Assembly: GCA_024694785.1 (NCBI GenBank)
Contig: JAILJL010000213.1
Span: 1-5,441 of the forward strand
DNA length: 5,441 bases
Direction: 5' to 3'
Source of the DNA: Lachnospiraceae bacterium
GTDB lineage: Bacteria > Bacillota > Clostridia > Lachnospirales > Lachnospiraceae
Of this stretch, positions 1 to 5,441 are shown piece after piece. How positions within the stretch are numbered: the stretch's first letter is position 1; the number at the start of each line of letters is the position of its first letter. The notes beneath the pieces are model-generated. The model ran no database searches. It saw only the letters and a program-made list of their open reading frames with translations, and was not told the origin of the DNA. The position numbers and the translations under genes are program-made.

Positions 1-1484
1 GCAAGCCACAACCTCTTGATAGCCAGATCTTTCTTTCCTTCATCCAGTCTGTAATCACGCCGCAGCACTGCAGATAATGTTCCTTCTTCCGGCGCATCGC
101 CAAGCGCTGTCAATATTCTAATCCTATCGTGGCTTCCAAGCATATTAAAATTACCGTAGAAAGCCTCTGTCGGATAATTCTCCTTAAGACTTTGCACGGT
201 TTGTGCCAGATTATATGCAGATATCTTACCCGTAAGGAACGCAATAATCCCGTCTCTATAGGGATAATTCATAACAGCGTCAAGCTCCGTACCAAGGAAA
301 TACTTACGCAGCACGCCATAACTTATCTTATTCGAGGCATCTTCCCAGACTTCGCCGATAACAATTCCGTCATCACCAAGCTCATCCGTCACGTTCCTCT
401 TAATATCTTCAATAAAGTCATCAGATAATTCATCCGCAACATCAAGCCTGAATCCCGAAGCACCAAGCTTCATAAATTTGGTCATAGACTCTCGTATAAG
501 CTTTCTATACTCCTTATTATCCTTATTTAAAGTCGGAAGGTCGCCGACTCCCCACCAGCTCTCATATCCGTCATACGAATCATCTTTAAAATAATACCAG
601 TCTCTATACGGCGACTCGGGATTCCCAAAAGCTCCGACCGTATCATAATTACCGTATTTATTGAAATACATGCTGTCAGCACCGGTATGATTATACACTC
701 CGTCAAGAATTACCCTTATTCCCGCTTCTCTTGCCTTATCGCAAAGCTCTTTAAAAGCTTCGTCTCCGCCAAGTAACGGCGATACGGTCATATAATCACC
801 GGTATCGTACCTGTGATTGGACGCAGATTCAACTATAGGATTAAGGTATATAGCAGTAACACCGAACTCCTTAAGGTACGGCAGTCGCTTAATTATTCCG
901 CGAAGCGTACCGCCATAGAAGCCCCATTCCACTATACGACCTTTTTCATCCTTCTTATAATCGACAGGTTCATTCCAATCTTCTATTAATACACGCCTCG
1001 GTCCGTTTTTATGCATAGACAAATCAAGCGCCGCATTACTTACGTAATCATCGCCGCGCTTAAATCTGTCAGGAAATATCTGATATATAATCCCGTTCTT
1101 GTACCAGTCCGGAACTTTTCTTTCCTTATATACCGTAATCTGGAACGAAGGCGGCTCGGATTCATACATACATCCTTCACCGCCGGTATGTCCGCCTTGT
1201 GCACCATAATAGCGGACACTTCCATCATTAAAGTTTATCTTAAAGCAATACCATAGTATACAAGGACTCTCTCGGGTTAGCGTAACTTCATAGATATTAC
1301 CATCCGTCTCACTAACCTTCATTGGCAAAAGTCTCTCGCCCTCACCGTCTATCCATGTTCTAAGATACACATCTGAAGGCTTTGCATCTTCGACTTTTAC
1401 CCTTATCATAACGGCTGTACCGACAGTCACCGCACCATACGGCATCCTGTAGTCTCCGTTACGCGAGTCGTGATATATTAGCAT
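1..1484 (-). CDS. GH13 alpha-glucan hydrolase (neopullulanase / alpha-glycosidase-like), 3' end cut by window edge
   Basis: The frame is open from the ATG at 1484-1482 to the left edge: 494 codons plus two bases, with no stop. Family GH13 is clear. Residues 1-120 look like the N-terminal beta-sandwich of neopullulanase/cyclomaltodextrinase-type enzymes, and the barrel begins at IIYQIFPDRF (132-141). Conserved regions are DGVYNH (261-266), GFRLDVADE (344-352, nucleophile D348), GEVW (377-380, acid/base E378) and GSHD (450-453, D453), with LPTLN (316-320) in the region V position. The catalytic D, E and D are all present, so it should be active. There is no signal peptide, so it probably acts in the cytoplasm on maltodextrins or glycogen-derived chains. 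The start overlaps the glgA stop by 7 bases and has its own Shine-Dalgarno. Relatives usually run to about 570-640 residues, so the barrel end and C-terminal beta domain are probably missing. Neopullulanase, cyclomaltodextrinase, maltogenic amylase and alpha-glucosidase cannot be told apart here. GH13 is near certain; the exact substrate is not. Confidence 0.93.
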   Translation of the reverse strand, partial: MLIYHDSRNGDYRMPYGAVTVGTAVMIRVKVEDAKPSDVYLRTWIDGEGERLLPMKVSETDGNIYEVTLTRESPCILWYCFKINFNDGSVRYYGAQGGHTGGEGCMYESEPPSFQITVYKERKVPDWYKNGIIYQIFPDRFKRGDDYVSNAALDLSMHKNGPRRVLIEDWNEPVDYKKDEKGRIVEWGFYGGTLRGIIKRLPYLKEFGVTAIYLNPIVESASNHRYDTGDYMTVSPLLGGDEAFKELCDKAREAGIRVILDGVYNHTGADSMYFNKYGNYDTVGAFGNPESPYRDWYYFKDDSYDGYESWWGVGDLPTLNKDNKEYRKLIRESMTKFMKLGASGFRLDVADELSDDFIEDIKRNVTDELGDDGIVIGEVWEDASNKISYGVLRKYFLGTELDAVMNYPYRDGIIAFLTGKISAYNLAQTVQSLKENYPTEAFYGNFNMLGSHDRIRILTALGDAPEEGTLSAVLRRDYRLDEGKKDLAIKRLWL

Positions 1485-2941
1485 TTCAATACCTCTTTAT
1501 ACATCTCGTCATAGGTCTTTGCCGCGTTATTCCACGAGAAATCCCGGCTCATTGCCTGATCGACCAGTTCATACCATACATCCTTATTGGTTGTGTACAA
1601 ATCTATTACGTGCTGCATAGTATACAAAAGCTCATGCGCATTATAATTATTGAATCCGAATCCGGTTCCTTCACCGGTATATTCGTTATAACAACTTACA
1701 CTGTCCCTTAATCCTCCCGTCTGACGAACTACAGGGAGTGTACCATAACGCATAGCTATCATCTGAGTAAGTCCGCACGGTTCAAATAACGACGGCATAA
1801 GAAGTATATCCGCACCGGCATACATTCTGTGGCTCAGCTTCTCGTCGAAGTTAAGGCACACACGCATCTTATCGGGATGTCTATACTCCGCATTTTTAAG
1901 CATCCACTCGTATTCCTGGTCGCCGGTACCTAAGATTATAAGCTGCATCGGCTTAAGGAGCATCTCATCAAGTACACACGCAAGAAGATCAAGACCTTTT
2001 TGCTGTGTAAGTCTACCGACCATAATAACTACGGGAATATCTTCGTTCTCCTCCAGGCAGAACTCATTCTGCAAAGCTTTCTTGCATTCTTTTTTACCTG
2101 TAAGATCATTCCTGCAGTAATTCTCTTCTATGGCCTTATCCTTTTCAGGGTCAAAGAAATCCGTATCTATACCGTTAAGGATTCCCCAGAGTGTGGCCCA
2201 TCTCCGCTGGAATATACGCTCTAAGTGTTCTCCGTAGAACGGATTCTGTATCTCCTGCGCATATGTCGGACTCACGGTTGAGATAACATCACTGTATAAA
2301 AGCGCTCCCTTCATGAAGTTAATCGTATCGCGATTAATGTGAAGCTGAGAGTTCGCCGCCGGAATCTCATTTAGTCCCAGTACATCGCCTAACACATAAT
2401 CAGACATCTGTCCCTGGAATTTGAGATTATGCACCGTATATATACTTTTAATTCTCTCGTATACACTCTGACCTTTGTAGCATTCACGCAGGAAAACCGG
2501 CGCAAGGGCTGTATGCCAATCCTGACAATGAAGTATCCTGCAATCGAAATTCGGGATGTAAGGAATTATCTCGCATATTGCCTTGGAAAAATATGCCATT
2601 CTCTCCCCGTCATCAAAATAACCGTAAATACCGTCTCTCTTAAAGTAATACTCATTATCGATAAAGTAATATGTGATTCCCTTTAGCGTATATTCTTCGA
2701 TTCCGCAATATACGCTTCTCCAGGATAAAGGAAAATAGAAATCCTTAATATGCTTCATTTTTTCCTTATACTTCTCGGGAATTACCGAAACCTTGGGGAG
2801 TACGACTCTTACATCATATCCCATATGCTTTAATGCTTTCGGCAAAGATCCCGCAACATCTCCGAGACCTCCTGTCTTAAGAAACGGCATTGCCTCAAAC
2901 GAAGCAAATAATACGCCTATCTTATCCTTCTTAGCTGCCAT
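1478..2941 (-). CDS. glgA: Glycogen synthase, ADP-glucose-dependent (GT5)
   Basis: This enzyme transfers glucose from ADP-glucose to the non-reducing end of alpha-1,4-glucan in the cytoplasm. At 487 residues it has the normal length for bacterial GlgA and appears complete. The N-terminal GT5 domain opens with KTGGLGDV (22-29), the ADP-glucose binding signature, followed by HCQDWHT (138-144) and YTVHNLKFQG (168-177). The C-terminal GT-B domain carries GRLTQQKG (309-316), ILGTGDQEYE (336-345) and the SLFEPCGLTQ loop (384-393) with conserved E387, then the RQTGGLRDSV segment (406-415). These are the expected active-site elements, so activity is likely. The ATG at 2941 is preceded by GAGGGG with 7-base spacing, 21 bases after the glgD stop. 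Its last codons contain the Shine-Dalgarno of the next gene, whose ATG overlaps its stop. Position after glgC and glgD fits use of the ADP-glucose they make. No other assignment is plausible. Confidence 0.98.
   Translation of the reverse strand: MAAKKDKIGVLFASFEAMPFLKTGGLGDVAGSLPKALKHMGYDVRVVLPKVSVIPEKYKEKMKHIKDFYFPLSWRSVYCGIEEYTLKGITYYFIDNEYYFKRDGIYGYFDDGERMAYFSKAICEIIPYIPNFDCRILHCQDWHTALAPVFLRECYKGQSVYERIKSIYTVHNLKFQGQMSDYVLGDVLGLNEIPAANSQLHINRDTINFMKGALLYSDVISTVSPTYAQEIQNPFYGEHLERIFQRRWATLWGILNGIDTDFFDPEKDKAIEENYCRNDLTGKKECKKALQNEFCLEENEDIPVVIMVGRLTQQKGLDLLACVLDEMLLKPMQLIILGTGDQEYEWMLKNAEYRHPDKMRVCLNFDEKLSHRMYAGADILLMPSLFEPCGLTQMIAMRYGTLPVVRQTGGLRDSVSCYNEYTGEGTGFGFNNYNAHELLYTMQHVIDLYTTNKDVWYELVDQAMSRDFSWNNAAKTYDEMYKEVLKC
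1492..1497 (-). promoter_or_regulatory. Ribosome binding site of the GH13 gene, inside the end of glgA
   Basis: AAGAGG lies within the glgA codons for K-E-V near its C-terminus, 7 bases before the GH13 ATG at 1484. It selects this ATG over the next in-frame one (codon 14), and with the ATGCTAA overlap suggests translational coupling to glgA. Confidence 0.85.
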
Positions 2942-2948
2942 AATCTAT

Positions 2949-2954
2949 CCCCTC
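2949..2954 (-). promoter_or_regulatory. Ribosome binding site of glgA
   Basis: GAGGGG lies in the 21-base glgD-glgA gap with 7 bases to the ATG at 2941. It supports that start over any later methionine in glgA. Confidence 0.85.
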
Positions 2955-2962
2955 TTTAATAC

Positions 2963-4075
2963 CTAGCCCATCTTTTTGGCTTTGCGCTGCTCTTTAAGCA
3001 TTACGTAAATATCTTCATCGCTTCCCTTAATAACCATATCGCTTCCGATCAGGTTATTTCTGTCAATGACCGCATTCTTTACGATAGCACCGCCCTTAAT
3101 TACCGATGACTGCATAATAATACTGTCACGGACTACTGCACCTTCCTCAATCGTAACTCCACGGAAAAGAACCGAGTTCTCTACCTCGCCGCGAATAAGA
3201 CATCCCGAAGAAATCAAGGAATTCTTAACCTTAGCCTGAGGATATACATGTGCAGGTACACAGTCCTGAACCTTGGTTCTGATCGGCATCTGCTCATTAA
3301 AGAGCGTGCCGTTAATATCCATGTCCAGAAGCTCCATATTGGTATTATAATAATCCTTTACGGAGAAAATCTCTCTGACATAGCCATCATAATTCCAGGT
3401 CCTTATATCCATGCGTTTATAGTCTTTTCTAAGGATATCAAAGATATCCATATACTCCTTAACGGAATACCACTCCATAAACTGTATTAAAAGCTCACGT
3501 CTTATAATGAACGAATCCAGGAATGCAAGCTCGCCGCGCATAACACCGGGCTTAACGCCCGTAACCTGTCCGTCTTCTACAAGTACCTTCTTGATATACT
3601 TATTGTTTCTCTCGGCAATCTTGGTAACCATTGTAATATCGGCACCGCTTTCGGTATGTGCTTCAATCAACGGAGTATAATCCATATTACATACGATATT
3701 GGACGATGTGCAAAGTACATACTCGGCATTGGTACGATGGAAGTATACGTCATTCTGCCTCATATCACAGAGCAGGAATCGATCGCTTTTATCACTCATG
3801 CCATATGTGGTACCCGGCAGGATATATAATCCGCCCTTCTTTCTGTCAAGCATCCATGCGCTTCCCGTACCTATATGGTCGAGCAATGATCTGAACTTAT
3901 AAGGCGTTATAAGGCCGACAGCCGTTATTCCCGAATTAATCATATTGGATAACGCAAAATCGATAAGTCGGTATCTGCCGCCGAATGGCATAGAAGCTAT
4001 ACTTCTCTCGTCGCTTAATCTCTGCATGTCATTGGTGCCGTAATTGGCACTGATTAATCCTATAACTTCTTTCAT
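2963..4075 (-). CDS. glgD: GlgD, non-catalytic-looking ADP-glucose pyrophosphorylase subunit
   Basis: This 370-residue protein is a GlgC paralogue of the GlgD type found in Bacillota. It keeps the fold markers [14 protein letters not shown] (31-44) and GGLYILPG (81-88), and a C-terminal left-handed beta-helix of hexapeptide repeats (about 275-350). It lacks the catalytic set seen in the neighbouring GlgC. The GGQGSRL nucleotide loop is replaced by [12 protein letters not shown] (9-20), SGDH by SSNI (124-127), the FAEKP lysine motif is not recognisable, and WKDVGT is replaced by VREIFS (233-238). The role from family knowledge is a partner subunit that modulates GlgC in a mixed complex; that this copy does so is inference. 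Its ATG overlaps the glgC stop as ATGA, and a Shine-Dalgarno lies inside glgC, so translation is probably coupled and keeps the two subunits balanced. Length and reading frame are intact, with no sign of decay. Confidence 0.96.
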   Translation of the reverse strand: MKEVIGLISANYGTNDMQRLSDERSIASMPFGGRYRLIDFALSNMINSGITAVGLITPYKFRSLLDHIGTGSAWMLDRKKGGLYILPGTTYGMSDKSDRFLLCDMRQNDVYFHRTNAEYVLCTSSNIVCNMDYTPLIEAHTESGADITMVTKIAERNNKYIKKVLVEDGQVTGVKPGVMRGELAFLDSFIIRRELLIQFMEWYSVKEYMDIFDILRKDYKRMDIRTWNYDGYVREIFSVKDYYNTNMELLDMDINGTLFNEQMPIRTKVQDCVPAHVYPQAKVKNSLISSGCLIRGEVENSVLFRGVTIEEGAVVRDSIIMQSSVIKGGAIVKNAVIDRNNLIGSDMVIKGSDEDIYVMLKEQRKAKKMG

Positions 4076-5223
4076 GGCTTCACAGCTCCCTTCTTAATCG
4101 TCTCGTTATTGCCGATTACCGTTATCTCGCCTTCTCTTAAACCAATCCTCGCACCCTGTCTTATAACCGTCCGCTCGCCGATTATCGAACGGACAATCTT
4201 AACATCTTCTTCTATTACCGTATCAGGTAATACGAGAGAATCTTCTATGTAGGCACCTTCCTTAACCACGCAGCCGTTACCGATAATGGAATTCTTGATT
4301 CGTCCGTATATCTTACATCCGTTATTAATAATGCAGTTCTCAAGTATCGCCGTATTACCGATATACTGCACCGGATAGATATTGGAATTACTCATTATCG
4401 GGAACTTCTCATCTATCATCGAGAATTCCGGATTCTCTCTTAGAAGCTGCATATTAGTCTCGTAATAACTTTCTATCGTTCCGACATCCTTCCAATAACC
4501 ATCGAAACGGTATGCATTAATATGCGCACCCTCATTAAGCAACTTCGGGATAATATTCTTACCAAAATCATGACTCGACTCTTCGTCGTTCGCATCTTCG
4601 ATGAGCTTGTCTATAAGAATATCCTTGGTAAATATATATATACCCATCGAAGCAAGATTGGATTCCGGCTTCTTAGGCTTCTCGGCAAACTTTGTAACCT
4701 GATTCTCTTCATCGGTCGAAAGAATACCGAATCTGGATGCCTCTTCCCACGGTACTTCCATAACGGAGATCGTTGCGGCAGCTTTCTTCTTCATATGATC
4801 TTTCAACATATCGTTATAATTCATACGATACAAATGATCACCGGATAATATAAGCACATAATCCGCGTCGAACTTTCTTAAGAAATCAAGATTGCGATAT
4901 ATTGCATCTGCAGTACCCTTATACCACTTACCACCGGTCTGGGTCTCATACGGCGGGAGAATATACACTCCACCATCGACCGACGAGAAATCCCATGCTT
5001 CGCCGTCTCCGACATAAGCGTTAAGTTCGAACGGCCTGTACTGCGTAAGAACTCCTACCGTATCTATACCGGAATTGGCACAATTGGATAATGAGAAATC
5101 AATAATTCTATATTTTCCGCCAAACGAAACCGCCGGTTTTGCAATATCCTTGGTCAACGCGCCAAGTCTGCTTCCCTGTCCGCCTGCAAGAAGCATTGCT
5201 ATACATTTTTTACGTCTACCCAT
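4072..5223 (-). CDS. glgC: Glucose-1-phosphate adenylyltransferase (ADP-glucose pyrophosphorylase), catalytic subunit
   Basis: This enzyme makes ADP-glucose and pyrophosphate from ATP and glucose-1-phosphate, the committed step of bacterial glycogen synthesis. The 383-residue protein is full length for Bacillota GlgC. The nucleotidyltransferase domain shows [14 protein letters not shown] (11-24), then [15 protein letters not shown] (29-43), [12 protein letters not shown] (100-111), SGDH (127-130) with the metal-binding aspartate D129, FAEKP (179-183) with K182 in the glucose-1-phosphate lysine position, and WKDVGT (244-249) with D246. Residues from about 285 to 375 form the left-handed beta-helix typical of oligomeric pyrophosphorylases. 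All catalytic positions I can match to E. coli GlgC are kept. The start is well supported by AGGAGG with 9-base spacing. It lies 29 bases after glgP and overlaps glgD by 4 bases, so it is probably cotranscribed with both and works with GlgD. Its allosteric effectors cannot be read from the sequence. Confidence 0.98.
   Translation of the reverse strand: MGRRKKCIAMLLAGGQGSRLGALTKDIAKPAVSFGGKYRIIDFSLSNCANSGIDTVGVLTQYRPFELNAYVGDGEAWDFSSVDGGVYILPPYETQTGGKWYKGTADAIYRNLDFLRKFDADYVLILSGDHLYRMNYNDMLKDHMKKKAAATISVMEVPWEEASRFGILSTDEENQVTKFAEKPKKPESNLASMGIYIFTKDILIDKLIEDANDEESSHDFGKNIIPKLLNEGAHINAYRFDGYWKDVGTIESYYETNMQLLRENPEFSMIDEKFPIMSNSNIYPVQYIGNTAILENCIINNGCKIYGRIKNSIIGNGCVVKEGAYIEDSLVLPDTVIEEDVKIVRSIIGERTVIRQGARIGLREGEITVIGNNETIKKGAVKP
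4086..4092 (-). promoter_or_regulatory. Ribosome binding site of glgD, inside the end of glgC
   Basis: AAGGGAG lies within the last codons of glgC (those for K-K-G-A), 10 bases before the glgD ATG at 4075. Together with the ATGA stop-start overlap it supports coupled translation and decides the glgD start. Confidence 0.75.
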
Positions 5224-5232
5224 CTTTAAGGC

Positions 5233-5238
5233 CCTCCT
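5233..5238 (-). promoter_or_regulatory. Ribosome binding site of glgC
   Basis: AGGAGG, a perfect core Shine-Dalgarno match, lies in the 29-base glgP-glgC gap with 9 bases to the ATG at 5223. It fixes the glgC start and is the strongest such site in the window. The gap is too short and unstructured for an evident promoter or terminator. Confidence 0.9.
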
Positions 5239-5252
5239 GCTTTATCACTTTT

Positions 5253-5441
5253 CTACATCTTCCAGATTTCATCCGCATATTCTCTTATGGTACGATCCGA
5301 AGAGAAATAACCCGACTTTGCTACATTATGAAGTGAACTCTTATTCCATTTAATGCGATCCTTATAATCGGCAGTGAGCTCTTCGTAAGCCTTAATATAT
5401 GGCATGAAATCCGCTATTACGAAGAACTCGTCGTTCTTATG
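5253..5441 (-). CDS. glgP: Glycogen/maltodextrin phosphorylase, C-terminal 62 residues only
   Basis: The minus-strand frame enters at the right edge and ends at the TAG at 5255-5253, leaving 62 codons of the 3' end. The visible peptide includes FFVIADFMPYIKAYEEL, then IKWNKSSLHNVAKSGYFSSDRTI and a final EYADEIW segment. This is the characteristic C-terminus of GT35 alpha-glucan phosphorylases, where the S-G-x-F-S-S-D-R-T-I stretch is strongly conserved. The enzyme uses phosphate and PLP to release glucose-1-phosphate from alpha-1,4-glucan ends. Family members are usually around 750-850 residues, so more than 90 percent lies outside the window; the PLP lysine and catalytic core cannot be checked. 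The stop falls where the family normally ends. Whether the substrate is glycogen or maltodextrin cannot be settled from this fragment; the glgCDA neighbourhood favours glycogen. Confidence 0.95.
   Translation of the reverse strand, partial: HKNDEFFVIADFMPYIKAYEELTADYKDRIKWNKSSLHNVAKSGYFSSDRTIREYADEIWKM

Noticed and set aside
129..428. Plus-strand open frame of 99 codons
   Set aside because: It lies wholly antisense to the GH13 gene, across regions encoding recognised motifs. Its peptide resembles no family I know and I saw no convincing ribosome binding site.
1011..1256. Plus-strand frame of 81 codons and an overlapping minus-strand frame of 62 codons (1040-1228)
   Set aside because: Both are other-frame readings of the GH13 N-terminal region, whose correct frame is fixed by a continuous homologous protein through this stretch.
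1443..1445. Alternative GH13 start at codon 14 (ATG before P-Y-G)
   Set aside because: The first ATG has AAGAGG at 7-base spacing and the expected stop-start overlap with glgA. Starting at codon 14 would trim the conserved N-terminal domain.
2000..2686. Two plus-strand frames (2000-2224 and 2429-2686) opposite glgA
   Set aside because: They are antisense to conserved GlgA coding sequence and have no recognisable domain or independent support.
3248..3902. Three plus-strand frames (3248-3490, 3658-3894, 3699-3902) opposite glgD
   Set aside because: They overlap each other or lie antisense to intact GlgD coding sequence, and their peptides look like low-information shadow translations.
5224..5252. 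Possible terminator or promoter between glgP and glgC
   Set aside because: The 29-base gap holds a strong Shine-Dalgarno but no GC-rich hairpin with a T tract, and it is too short for a convincing promoter.
4522..5353. Plus-strand frames at 4522-4848, 5075-5353 and 5139-5336 opposite glgC and the glgP-glgC junction
   Set aside because: They are antisense to GlgC active-site regions and to the GlgP C-terminus. No family resemblance is visible and no plus-strand promoter is evident.

Overview
The window is one tight run of five genes, all on the minus strand, for making and breaking down glycogen. In transcription order (right to left) it holds the last 62 codons of glycogen phosphorylase (glgP), complete glgC and glgD (the two ADP-glucose pyrophosphorylase-type subunits), complete glgA (glycogen synthase), and the first 494 codons of a GH13 alpha-glucan hydrolase that runs off the left edge.

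The genes are packed as in an operon. There are 29 bases between glgP and glgC, a 4-base ATGA overlap between glgC and glgD, 21 bases between glgD and glgA, and a 7-base ATGCTAA overlap between glgA and the GH13 gene. Each internal start has a purine-rich Shine-Dalgarno sequence 7 to 10 bases upstream. I saw no terminator, promoter, RNA gene, mobile element, repeat array or CRISPR. No stretch longer than 29 bases is non-coding, so any operon promoter must lie beyond the right edge.

Together the genes form a cycle. GlgC, probably with GlgD, makes ADP-glucose from glucose-1-phosphate and ATP. GlgA adds the glucose to alpha-1,4-glucan chains. GlgP removes glucose-1-phosphate from chain ends, and the GH13 enzyme probably cuts the leftover or imported maltodextrins. 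No branching enzyme (glgB) is in view.

The split glgC/glgD pair is a hallmark of Bacillota. Strong Shine-Dalgarno sites, the moderately AT-rich sequence and heavy use of ATA for isoleucine (hand count in the GH13 gene: 17 ATA, 10 ATT, 3 ATC) suggest a Clostridia member, perhaps Lachnospiraceae. That placement is inference. Overall this looks like a conserved housekeeping locus, and I found no convincing sign of an undescribed system.
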